The notes under the pieces were generated by a model. That model searched no databases and was not told the origin of the DNA. It saw only the letters and a program-made list of their open reading frames with translations. From Cyclobacteriaceae bacterium (GTDB lineage: Bacteria > Bacteroidota > Bacteroidia > Cytophagales > Cyclobacteriaceae), in NCBI GenBank assembly GCA_025363495.1, contig JANYDR010000168.1, positions 1 to 27,147 of the forward strand: 27,147 nucleotides of DNA. The letters run 5' to 3'. A program made the position numbers and the translations under genes. Below, piece by piece: positions 8,211 to 15,625 of the stretch; position 1 is the first letter of the stretch; each line of letters begins with the position of its first letter.

Positions 8211-9337
8211 GAATTAATGAAGCTTTTAATTGCGTCGCAAATATAAGACAACTGCTCATTATCCATTTCTGTATGAATTGGTAGGGAAAGTACTGTGGTC
8301 GATAACTTCTCTGATACAGGAAAAGATCCTGGTCCAATATTCTCCCTTCGGTAGGCCTTCTGCAAATGCAACGGCACCGGATAATAAATCATAGTTGGGA
8401 TATTCTTCTCTTGCAGATAGGATTTAAGGTTATCTCTGTCTATGTCATTTACAACAATAGTGTATTGATGAAAAACATGAGTCGAATATGAAACACGAAA
8501 AGGAGTCCTCAAAGATTGTATCCCATTTAAATTGGAATCGTAGTAATCGGCCACCGCCCTTCGCTTACCAGCGTACTCATCAAGGTAATTCAACTTCACA
8601 TTAAGGATGGCCGCCTGAAGCGTATCAAGACGGCTGTTTACTCCAATCACATCGTGATGATATTTTTTCTTTTGACCGTGATTGGCAATCATTCTGATTT
8701 TTTCGGCCAGAACTTTATCATTTGTAAATAATGCTCCACCGTCTCCAAAGGCACCGAGGTTTTTTGTTGGAAAAAAGGAAGTTGATCCAATATCACCCAA
8801 TGTTCCCGATTTTTTCCTTTTTCCATCCGGGAAAATATATTCAGCACCAAAAGATTGCGCTGCATCCTCAATAACGTAAAGTCCGTGCTTTTTCGCCAAC
8901 GCAAGAATAGTATCCATAGGGGCGCATTGCCCATACAAATGCACAGGAACAATGGCTACTGTTCTTTTTGTAATCTTTTTTTCAATCTGGGATACATCCA
9001 ATGTAAATGTAATAGCGTCAACATCGGCAAAAACAGGAACTAACCTTAACAGGGCAATTACCTCTGCGGTGGCTACGTAAGTATGAACCGGAAGGATAAC
9101 CTCATCACCCGGTTTGAAATCCAAAGCCATCATAGCAATCTGCAGAGCATCTGTTCCGTTGCCACAGGATATAACATTCGGTCTTCCAAGATAACCCGAA
9201 AGGGAATTTTCAAAATCATTAACGGCTTTCCCCTGTATAAAATCAGTTCCATCAAGCACTTCTTGAATAGCCCGATCAACCTCCGACTTGATGTCAAGAT
9301 ACAGACCCTTCAGATCAACCATCTTAATTGGTCGCAT
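8207..9337 (-). CDS. wbpE: UDP-3-keto-GlcNAcA aminotransferase, WbpE/WlbC type (DegT family)
   Basis: A PLP-dependent sugar aminotransferase of the DegT/DnrJ/EryC1/StrS family, 376 residues. WbpE/WlbC transfers the amino group of glutamate to C3 of the keto sugar made by WbpB. Visible features are MVDLKGLY at 6-13, GNGTDALQ at 59-66 (phosphate-binding turn), IEDAAQSFGA with Asp158 contacting the pyridine nitrogen, and SFFPTKNLGAFGDGG with Lys192 as Schiff-base lysine; NSRLDTLQAAIL follows. Choosing ATG 9337 keeps the usual family N-terminus (M-x-x-I-x-MVDLK). Its start lies inside the end of galE (14-nt overlap), and its stop overlaps wbpD by 4 nt. The substrate is assigned mainly from the adjacent wbpD and wbpB. 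Confidence 0.88.
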   Translation of the reverse strand: MRPIKMVDLKGLYLDIKSEVDRAIQEVLDGTDFIQGKAVNDFENSLSGYLGRPNVISCGNGTDALQIAMMALDFKPGDEVILPVHTYVATAEVIALLRLVPVFADVDAITFTLDVSQIEKKITKRTVAIVPVHLYGQCAPMDTILALAKKHGLYVIEDAAQSFGAEYIFPDGKRKKSGTLGDIGSTSFFPTKNLGAFGDGGALFTNDKVLAEKIRMIANHGQKKKYHHDVIGVNSRLDTLQAAILNVKLNYLDEYAGKRRAVADYYDSNLNGIQSLRTPFRVSYSTHVFHQYTIVVNDIDRDNLKSYLQEKNIPTMIYYPVPLHLQKAYRRENIGPGSFPVSEKLSTTVLSLPIHTEMDNEQLSYICDAIKSFINS

Positions 9338-10352
9338 CCCTTAACTTTTTTTCCCAGTTCCAGGCATCTTCAAGTGCTGACTCAATAGTAAACCGGGTCT
9401 TCCAATGTAACATCTCAAAAGATTTGCGCGGATCAGCGTAGATTTTCTCAACATCTCCAGGGCGACGCGGACCAATCGAATAATTCAATTGAACACCTGT
9501 TATCCGAATAAATGTTTTTATCAAGTCCAAAACCGATACAGGTACTCCACTGCCAAGGTTGATTGCTTCATACCCGGCTGACAAGGTTTCGATTTTTTGA
9601 AGGGCTTTCAGGTGGGCCTCCGCGAGGTCAACAACATGAATAAAATCTCGCAGGCAGCTTCCATCGGGAGTATTGTAATCAGACCCGAAAACTGTAAGCT
9701 TTTCTCTTTTTCCAATGGCCGTCTGAGTAATGAAGGGAACAAGATTGCTTGGCACACTGATTGGTAATTCCCCGATCAATCCCGATGGGTGGGCACCTAT
9801 TGGATTAAAATATCTCAATGAAATTACCTTTAAAGAAGTCGATGATTTTACTTCATCTTGTAAAATACGTTCGCACATCTGTTTCGTCGCCCCATATGCT
9901 GACTCTGCTTCTTTGAAGGGTTCACTTTCAGTCACTGGAATTTTATCTGGCTGACCATACACCGTACAAGAGGACGAAAAAACCAATCGCGCCACAGAAA
10001 ATTCTTTCATCATTTCTACCAGAGCTATAAGGGATCCAATGTTATTACTGTAATAACGTAATGGATACTGAACTGATTCATTTACGGATTTAAACGCCGC
10101 AAAATGAATAACATCTGTTATGTCAGGATGTTGCTCGAATACTTTTCGAAAGTGAGCATGATCAAGGCAATTAACTTTATAGAACAAAAGCTTTTTTCCT
10201 ACAATCTTCTCTGCTCCCGCTAGAAGTCTTACGTCACTTTGTGATAAGTCGTCAACAATGATAGGCTCCATACCTGCGCGAACCAATTCGACAACAGTAT
10301 GTATACCAATGTAACCAGCCCCACCCGTCACTAAGACTTTCTGAGAATTCAT
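9324..10352 (-). CDS. galE: UDP-glucose/UDP-GlcNAc 4-epimerase (GalE)
   Basis: An extended short-chain dehydrogenase of 342 residues, the normal GalE length. It interconverts the C4 epimers of UDP-hexoses with tightly bound NAD. It shows the NAD-binding GGAGYIG at 10-16, the HFAAFKSVNES segment, the catalytic triad Ser128 (in FSSSCTVYG), Tyr153 and Lys157 (YGATK), and the RYFNPIGAHPSG and LRDFIHVVDLAEAH substrate-side motifs characteristic of GalE rather than of other SDR epimerases. Whether it prefers acetylated sugars cannot be decided by eye. It starts within the stop of the upstream dehydrogenase gene (TAATG, 1-nt overlap), so the two are coupled. In this operon it may supply UDP-Gal or UDP-GalNAc. 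Confidence 0.93.
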   Translation of the reverse strand: MNSQKVLVTGGAGYIGIHTVVELVRAGMEPIIVDDLSQSDVRLLAGAEKIVGKKLLFYKVNCLDHAHFRKVFEQHPDITDVIHFAAFKSVNESVQYPLRYYSNNIGSLIALVEMMKEFSVARLVFSSSCTVYGQPDKIPVTESEPFKEAESAYGATKQMCERILQDEVKSSTSLKVISLRYFNPIGAHPSGLIGELPISVPSNLVPFITQTAIGKREKLTVFGSDYNTPDGSCLRDFIHVVDLAEAHLKALQKIETLSAGYEAINLGSGVPVSVLDLIKTFIRITGVQLNYSIGPRRPGDVEKIYADPRKSFEMLHWKTRFTIESALEDAWNWEKKLRDATN

Positions 10353-11602
10353 TATAATCTTGCTGTAATCAGTGATTTATCAAGAAATCCTTTTACATCG
10401 TAAACAACTGTACCGGCGCTGCGAATCTTTTTCCATGGCAACTCTTTAAATTCCTCATGGCAAACAGCGAGCACAATGGCGTGATAATTTTTTTCAAGCG
10501 TTGGAGTAAGTGAAAGATTGTATTCATGAAGTACTTCCTGTGCGTCAGCGTGTGGATCATAGATGTCTACTTCTGTTCCGTAACTCTTTAGTTCCCGGAT
10601 AACGTCTACCACTTTACTATTCCTTATATCCGGGCAATTTTCCTTAAAAGTAATTCCCAACATGAGAATTTTCCCTCCTTTAACTGGCTGTTCATATTGA
10701 GCCATAAGTTTAATTACACGACTGGCGATATAAATCCCCATGTTGTCATTTATTCTTCTGCCTGAAAGTATAACCTCAGGACGATACCCCATACCCTCAG
10801 CCTTGTGGGTAAGGTAATAGGGATCCACTCCTATGCAATGACCACCGACCAAGCCAGGTTTAAATGGAAGAAAATTCCACTTGGTACCAGCTGCCTCTAA
10901 AACTTCGTGAGTATCAATACCAAGCCGATCAAAAATAAGTGCCAATTCATTTACAAAAGCAATATTAATATCCCGCTGAGAGTTCTCAATCACCTTGGCT
11001 GCTTCAGCAACTTTTATTGAGGAGGCTCTATGGGTCCCCGCTTTAATAATTTTATTATACAGTTCATCAACTTTTATAGCAACTTCCTTTGTACTGCCAC
11101 TGGTGATTTTTTTTATTGTTGTCACGCGATGCTGTTTATCCCCTGGATTTATACGCTCCGGCGAATAACCACAGAAAAAGTCAATGTTAAATTTCAAGCC
11201 ACTAAACTGTTCCAGCACGGGAACACAAACCTCTTCAGTACATCCGGGATACACGGTAGATTCATAGATAACGATGTCATTCTTCTTAAGAACATTGCCT
11301 ACAGTTTTGCTTGCACTGATCAATGGACGCAAATCAGGTTGCTTAAAGTCATCGACTGGCGTTGGCACCGTTACGATGAAATAATTAACGGATTTAAGAT
11401 CATCTGAATCAGATGAACAGGAAAGTCTTTGGGAGTGGCCCAGTTCAGTGGACGTTACCTCTTTCGTCCTGTCATGCCCCTGTGCCAGCTCTTGTATTCT
11501 TTTTTTATCAATATCAAATCCAACGGTGTCCATGACCTTACCGAACTCCACTGCCAATGGAAGGCCCACATACCCCAATCCTATGATTCCTACTTTATCC
11601 AT
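10352..11602 (-). CDS. UDP-HexNAc 6-dehydrogenase, TviB/WbpO type
   Basis: A three-domain nucleotide-sugar dehydrogenase of 416 residues that oxidises the C6 hydroxyl of a UDP-sugar to a carboxylate in two NAD-dependent steps. It shows GLGYVGLPLA at 8-17 (NAD), YESTVYPGCTEE at 113-124, the AEAAKVIENSQRDINIAF helix near 199-216, and LVGGHCIGVDPYYL at 251-264 with catalytic Cys256. The phrase GTKWNFLPFKPGLVGGHCIGVDPYYL, written here across two stretches, follows the TviB/WbpO pattern (UDP-GlcNAc or UDP-GalNAc dehydrogenase) rather than the WbpA pattern (GLGGHCIPIDP). In this operon it would supply UDP-GlcNAcA to WbpB. It begins 1 nt after the stop of the upstream epimerase gene. Confidence 0.88.
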   Translation of the reverse strand: MDKVGIIGLGYVGLPLAVEFGKVMDTVGFDIDKKRIQELAQGHDRTKEVTSTELGHSQRLSCSSDSDDLKSVNYFIVTVPTPVDDFKQPDLRPLISASKTVGNVLKKNDIVIYESTVYPGCTEEVCVPVLEQFSGLKFNIDFFCGYSPERINPGDKQHRVTTIKKITSGSTKEVAIKVDELYNKIIKAGTHRASSIKVAEAAKVIENSQRDINIAFVNELALIFDRLGIDTHEVLEAAGTKWNFLPFKPGLVGGHCIGVDPYYLTHKAEGMGYRPEVILSGRRINDNMGIYIASRVIKLMAQYEQPVKGGKILMLGITFKENCPDIRNSKVVDVIRELKSYGTEVDIYDPHADAQEVLHEYNLSLTPTLEKNYHAIVLAVCHEEFKELPWKKIRSAGTVVYDVKGFLDKSLITARL

Positions 11603-11603
11603 T

Positions 11604-12629
11604 TTAAATTTTTACCTTGAAATATTCCAGATACCAGTTCACAAAATTATCTATCCCAATTTCCACGGAAATAGTCGGTGCGAATCCAGTTTCTCGTTCG
11701 AGATCAGCAATATCCGCATGGGATTCTTCGACATCACCCTCCTGAAGCGGCAGGAAATTCTTAATACTTTTTTTACCTAATTTTTTTTCCAATACTTCGA
11801 TAAAATAAAGCAGCTCTATTGAATTTCTGCTTGCAATATTAAAGATCCTATAGGGCGCTTCACTTGAGGATGGGTCAGGATTCATTGCATCCCAACCTTT
11901 ATTTTGAATTGGGATGTGGGGAATTACTTTACATATCCCATCCACTATATCATCAATATACGTGAAGTTGCGTTTCATTTTCCCGAAATTGTAAACATTA
12001 ATAGGATCCCCCTTCAAAATAGCTTTGGTAAACATAAACAAGGCCATATCAGGTCGCCCGTACGTGCCATAAGCCGAAAAAAAACGAAGTCCTGTTGTTG
12101 GGAGATGATACAAATTTGAATAGGCGTGAGCCATTAATTCGTTCGACTTCTTCGTTACCGCATATAACGCCAGCGGATGATCAACATTATCGCGAGTAGA
12201 AAATGGCATTTTCCTGTTGGCTCCATAGACAGAACTTGAAGATGCATAAATCAAATGGCTTGGGGGAAAGTGACGACACGCTTCCAGCACATTGAGGAAA
12301 CCGGTAAGGTTGCTTTCAAGATAGGTATATGGATTTGTTATGGAATATCGCACACCTGCCTGCGCCGCCAGGTTGATAACCGTTTCAAAGGAATTTTCTT
12401 TAAATAGGTTATCCAACGCAGCTTTATCCTTTAAATCGATTTGCCTGAATTGAAAATTGTTATGTTTGAGCAAAATCTCAAGACGGCTTTGCTTAAGGGT
12501 TACATCATAATAATCATTCAAACTATCAATGCCAACCACATTCACTCCATTTTTCAATAATCTGACGGAAAGATGAAACCCAATGAAACCAGCAGCACCG
12601 GTAACAAGGACTTGTTTAGTTATGGTCAT
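11604..12629 (-). CDS. NAD-dependent UDP-uronate 4-epimerase (CapI/LspL-like)
   Basis: The first gene of the leftward operon encodes an extended SDR epimerase of 341 residues. It shows GAAGFIGFHL at 11-20, IDSLNDYYDVTLKQ near 34-47, NLAAQAGVRYS, the YASSSSVYG strand and Tyr156/Lys160 (YAVTK). LRFFSAYG, GRPDMALFMFTKAI and MKRNFTYIDDI are typical of bacterial UDP-glucuronate 4-epimerases (CapI, LspL), which interconvert UDP-GlcA and UDP-GalA. No UDP-glucose dehydrogenase is in the window; the adjacent dehydrogenase is of HexNAc type. The natural substrate may therefore be an acetamido-uronic acid, or UDP-GlcA made elsewhere. The start ATG at 12629 is 81 nt from the divergent wzz ATG. Confidence 0.85.
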   Translation of the reverse strand: MTITKQVLVTGAAGFIGFHLSVRLLKNGVNVVGIDSLNDYYDVTLKQSRLEILLKHNNFQFRQIDLKDKAALDNLFKENSFETVINLAAQAGVRYSITNPYTYLESNLTGFLNVLEACRHFPPSHLIYASSSSVYGANRKMPFSTRDNVDHPLALYAVTKKSNELMAHAYSNLYHLPTTGLRFFSAYGTYGRPDMALFMFTKAILKGDPINVYNFGKMKRNFTYIDDIVDGICKVIPHIPIQNKGWDAMNPDPSSSEAPYRIFNIASRNSIELLYFIEVLEKKLGKKSIKNFLPLQEGDVEESHADIADLERETGFAPTISVEIGIDNFVNWYLEYFKVKI

Positions 12630-12710
12630 TTTTTTGACAAAAAGGGCTATTTTGATATAGCGTGACTGTAAAAGTATTTATTTTAGCACATTCGTTACTA
12701 AAAATCATTC
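12630..12710. promoter_or_regulatory. Divergent promoter region between the sugar operon and wzz
   Basis: These 81 bases must hold promoters for both directions unless an outside one is used. On minus, TACTTTTA (12676-12669) matches 7 of 8 of TAnnTTTG-type -7 boxes, with a T-rich -33-like stretch near 12700. On plus, TTTG (12651-12654) and TATTTTAG (12679-12686, one mismatch) are 24 nt apart, followed by ATTCGTTACT at 12690-12699. The two candidate promoters overlap, so the two directions could compete. Confidence 0.35.
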
Positions 12711-13547
12711 ATGGAAACCTTGCGATCTTCTGACACAATAAACCTTTCAAAGGCTTTCCTTCAGTTTATTCGCCTCTTATCAGAAAACATTCTCACTGTC
12801 GTGATTACGCTTGTGATTTGCCTTGGAGGGGGTTGGTTTTATTTTTGGATGACCCCAAAGACATTTGAAAGTAAAATGATCATTCAGTCTGACATCTTAA
12901 GTGAATCATATTCCTTGAAGCTTGCAGAAAATCTTAATACTCACATCAAAGATTCTGATACTGACTTCCTTGCCGTAAGTCTTAACCTGACAAAGGAAGA
13001 GGCATTTCAATTAAGGGAATTTAAAATCGTTTCCGCATTAACACCCACCTCGCAGCAAATGCCGGAAAAGGACAAGATTATTGTTGTAATATCAGTGCGC
13101 GTTCACGATAACTCTATTCTTCCGAAACTACAGGAAGGAATTATTCATTATTTTTCAAATAATGAATACATTAAAAAAAGAGTTGAGGAAAATAGAAAAA
13201 AATACGAAGGACTGGTTGCCGCGTTGGATCAGGAAATAAAAAAAATGGACACCCTTACGGATAAGATTGCACGGGGTGAATACCCTTCTGCAAAATCAGG
13301 AAATGTGTCTATTTTTGATATCGGAGGACTATATAGAACAGCGGCTGAGCTACAGGAGAAAAAATTTGATTTTATGATTGATCTCGCTACCGTTGATAGT
13401 ATTCAGGTAATTGATGACTTTACTCCGTATGGTAAACCAGTCTGGCCTCGATTGGGTATCATTCTAATTGCATGTCTTACATGTGCTGGCCTGGTTATTT
13501 TTATTGCCCTTTCGTACAAGTCTCTCAAAGATCAACCTATCAAATGA
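12711..13547 (+). CDS. Wzz-type polysaccharide chain-length determinant protein
   Basis: A 278-residue inner-membrane protein with the polysaccharide copolymerase layout: a short cytoplasmic N-terminus, a membrane helix at about 26-46, a periplasmic domain of some 200 residues with a charged, probably coiled-coil stretch around 150-185, and a second helix near 247-268. The run PYGKPVWPR just before helix 2 resembles the Pro-rich motif preceding TM2 in Wzz proteins. No tyrosine-kinase domain follows, so it is a stand-alone Wzz-like subunit that would set glycan chain length with a polymerase encoded elsewhere. It is divergent from the sugar-nucleotide operon. Its stop is only 4 nt before the proposed ccmB start, so it may be co-transcribed with the ccm genes. 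Confidence 0.8.
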   Translation: METLRSSDTINLSKAFLQFIRLLSENILTVVITLVICLGGGWFYFWMTPKTFESKMIIQSDILSESYSLKLAENLNTHIKDSDTDFLAVSLNLTKEEAFQLREFKIVSALTPTSQQMPEKDKIIVVISVRVHDNSILPKLQEGIIHYFSNNEYIKKRVEENRKKYEGLVAALDQEIKKMDTLTDKIARGEYPSAKSGNVSIFDIGGLYRTAAELQEKKFDFMIDLATVDSIQVIDDFTPYGKPVWPRLGIILIACLTCAGLVIFIALSYKSLKDQPIK

Positions 13548-13551
13548 TGTC

Positions 13552-14205
13552 TTGAAAGAGTTATTCCTGTTACAATTCCGCATAGAAATACGCAAGAAGT
13601 CTGTTATTGCTAGTCTGATTTTATATCTGACATCTCTGGTCTTTATAAATTATTTCTCCCTCGGATTTCAAAACATAGCCGCCATGCCTGTGATCTGGAG
13701 TGCGCTGTTCTGGATGGTCATTCTTTCGACGCTGGTAAGTGCCATTGCAAAGAGTTTTGTGATGGAGAGATCGGGAGCGACCATTTATTTATACAGTCTG
13801 GCGGCCCCAACAGAAATAATTATTGCTAAAATCTTGTACGGGTTTCTGCTGTGCAGTGCGATCTGCTGTACGGGCTTTTTGTTCTTTAGCGTCGTGTTAA
13901 ATAATCCCATTCAGGACGTGCCGTTGTTCCTCGCCTTGCTAATACTTGCATCCTTTGGCTTCTCGGCATCATTGTCTGTTCTGTCAGCGATTGCCTCCAA
14001 GACCAATAATAGTAGCGTGGTAATGGCGGTGTTGAGCTTTCCGGTGCTCATTGGCATTTTGCTGGAGTCTATTAAAGTGACAAAAAACTGCATTGACGGA
14101 CTTGACAGATCCGTAAGCATGGACGAACTAATTACGCTGGGCGCGATAAATCTCATGGTTACAGCCCTTTCTTATTTGCTCTTCCCCTATATTTGGCGCA
14201 GTTAA
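13552..14205 (+). CDS. ccmB: Heme exporter subunit CcmB
   Basis: A membrane protein with six helices, the permease partner of the CcmA ATPase in cytochrome c maturation System I; it helps release heme-loaded CcmE. The N-terminus (KELFLLQFRIEIRKKS...LYLTSLVFINYFSL) follows the Bacteroidota CcmB pattern. The only in-frame ATG is at 13468, inside wzz. Residues read from there to 13551 are an out-of-frame reading of the wzz C-terminus and do not look like CcmB. I therefore choose TTG at 13552, giving 217 residues (the family is about 220), starting 4 nt after the wzz stop. A two-codon ATG ATG in another frame precedes it at 13544 and runs into a TGA at 13553. ccmA is not in the window. Confidence 0.82.
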   Translation: MKELFLLQFRIEIRKKSVIASLILYLTSLVFINYFSLGFQNIAAMPVIWSALFWMVILSTLVSAIAKSFVMERSGATIYLYSLAAPTEIIIAKILYGFLLCSAICCTGFLFFSVVLNNPIQDVPLFLALLILASFGFSASLSVLSAIASKTNNSSVVMAVLSFPVLIGILLESIKVTKNCIDGLDRSVSMDELITLGAINLMVTALSYLLFPYIWRS

Positions 14206-14242
14206 AAAAGACTCTGTCAGCCTGGCGGATCAATTCGTGATC

Positions 14243-14932
14243 ATGAGAAAAAAATTGTCGGTTGTTTGGAAGACATTATCTGTTCTACTCCTCATCTACA
14301 CAATTATCGGAGGGCTTCTTTTACCCGTACCACGACTTGACATTGTAAACGAAACCATACGCGCTTTATATTTTCATGTTCCAATGTGGTTTGGCATGAT
14401 AACCATGTTTACCATTTCTACTGTGTACTCGATTCTTTATTTGAGAAAGCCAACCAGCGATCGGGACATTGTAGCAGTTGAATTTGCGCACGCAGGTCTT
14501 ATGTATGGAATACTTGGCATTTTAACAGGAATGATCTGGGCAAACTACGCCTGGGGCTCACCATGGCACGGAGATCCAAAGCAAAATGGTTCTGCCATCA
14601 CAACATTAATTTATCTCGCCTATTTTGTGCTTAGAAGTTCCGTGGATAACCGGGAACAGAAAGGTCGTCTTAGTGCTGTTTACAATATCTTTGCTTTCGC
14701 CGCAATGATTCCGCTTATCTTTATCATTCCCCGCATGACAAGTTCTATGCATCCGGGAAATGGTGGCAATCCCGGATTTAATATGTACGACCTGCACAGC
14801 AGCATGAGAATGGTCTTTTACCCTGCCGTAGTTGGCTGGATTTTGCTTGGAATTTGGATCGCGACAGTAAGAACCCGCCTAAGGAAGGCTGAAGAAAAAA
14901 TTCTTGACATGGAATATGAAAAAAATAATTAA
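14243..14932 (+). CDS. ccmC: Heme-handling protein CcmC
   Basis: A six-helix membrane protein of the heme-handling family that presents heme to CcmE. From ATG 14243 it has 229 residues; a GTG at 14237 would add two and is less likely. The two external His ligands expected in the family appear as HVPMWF (His45) and LHSSM (His185). The Trp-rich WWD region at 99-120 is present in a relaxed Bacteroidota-like form (WANYAWGSPWHGDP), with fewer tryptophans than the enterobacterial motif. The gene is 31-37 nt after ccmB and its last 17 bases overlap the ccmD start. Confidence 0.9.
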   Translation: MRKKLSVVWKTLSVLLLIYTIIGGLLLPVPRLDIVNETIRALYFHVPMWFGMITMFTISTVYSILYLRKPTSDRDIVAVEFAHAGLMYGILGILTGMIWANYAWGSPWHGDPKQNGSAITTLIYLAYFVLRSSVDNREQKGRLSAVYNIFAFAAMIPLIFIIPRMTSSMHPGNGGNPGFNMYDLHSSMRMVFYPAVVGWILLGIWIATVRTRLRKAEEKILDMEYEKNN

Positions 14933-15134
14933 TGCCTTGGTAACCCTTATGCTGGCTATACCGGCCTATTCTCAAGAGGTGGAAATGGCCGACAAAATGC
15001 GCTCGGAAGGCAAAATTTATGTGCTAGTGTGGATTATTCTCACAATACTGGCCGGACTGGTGGTTTATCTGATTACCATCGACCGAAAAGCCTCCCGCCT
15101 TGAAAAAAAACTCGGTCAAAACAAAGACCTATAA
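14916..15134 (+). CDS. ccmD: Small membrane protein CcmD
   Basis: A 72-residue protein starting at ATG 14916, inside the end of ccmC; a TTG at 14904 is a possible but unneeded earlier start. It has a signal-like hydrophobic N-terminus ending near PAYSQ, then MADKMRSEGKIYV, one membrane helix (about residues 37-57) and a short charged tail (TIDRKASRLEKKLG). This matches the small CcmD-type proteins found beside ccmC in Bacteroidota. CcmD aids release of heme-bound CcmE from CcmC. The call relies on both the sequence pattern and the position. Confidence 0.75.
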   Translation: MKKIINALVTLMLAIPAYSQEVEMADKMRSEGKIYVLVWIILTILAGLVVYLITIDRKASRLEKKLGQNKDL

Positions 15135-15156
15135 CATCCTGCTAAAGCATGGTGAA

Positions 15157-15179
15157 AACCCAATTGGGTTGTAAATTTG
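15157..15179 (+). promoter_or_regulatory. Palindrome plus -7 box upstream of ccmE
   Basis: The perfect 14-bp palindrome AACCCAATTGGGTT (15157-15170) ends 1 nt before TAAATTTG (15172-15179), a full match to the Bacteroidota -7 consensus. Transcription would begin near 15186, about 17 nt before the ccmE ATG. No TTTG -33 element is present at the right distance; the palindrome occupies the spacer. It could be an operator or an activator site for an internal ccmE-ccmF promoter. Confidence 0.45.
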
Positions 15180-15202
15180 CCTTCGCTTGAACTAGAGGGA
15201 TT

Positions 15203-15613
15203 ATGAAGAAATCACACATTATCGGTCTTGTCGTCATTGCCGCTGCCATCGGCATTATTATCGCTACTGCCGGGGATGCAAGCAGCTACGTAAACTTTGA
15301 TCAGGCCTATCAGATGTCTACTGTTGGTAATAAGAGCAGCATTCATGTGGTGGGTGAATTGAAGAAAGACCTTCGTGGAGAAATTACAGGACTTGAAAAG
15401 AGCCCCGACAACCTTTCATTCTCTTTTCTCCTGATCGACGAAAACAAAAAAGAGCAAAAGGTTTATTACAACGAACCCATGCCGCCTGATTTCACCCGTT
15501 CTGAAAAAGTAGTGGTCATTGGCAGCTATCATGGGGATACATTTGTAGCGGATAAAATTCTATTAAAGTGCCCATCCAAGTATCAGGAGAAAAAGCTTAA
15601 CGCAAAGATTTAA
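15203..15613 (+). CDS. ccmE: Heme chaperone CcmE, CxxxY variant
   Basis: A 136-residue periplasmic heme chaperone anchored by one N-terminal helix (about 5-23) and followed by an OB-fold beta barrel (about 45-125). In the classical protein a His in HxxxY binds heme covalently at the barrel's end. Here the matching stretch LLKCPSKYQ has Cys123 and Tyr127, giving CxxxY. The CxxxY form is known from archaea and some sulfate reducers and is described as able to work without CcmH. The gene lies 68 nt after ccmD with a candidate promoter in between, and 12 nt before ccmF. Confidence 0.9.
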   Translation: MKKSHIIGLVVIAAAIGIIIATAGDASSYVNFDQAYQMSTVGNKSSIHVVGELKKDLRGEITGLEKSPDNLSFSFLLIDENKKEQKVYYNEPMPPDFTRSEKVVVIGSYHGDTFVADKILLKCPSKYQEKKLNAKI

Positions 15614-15625
15614 TTTCTTTGCACT

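Noticed and set aside
15611..15625. TTTCTTTGC just before the ccmF ATG as a promoter -7 box
   Set aside because: It fits TAnnTTTG poorly and would leave almost no leader; ccmF is more simply co-transcribed with ccmE.
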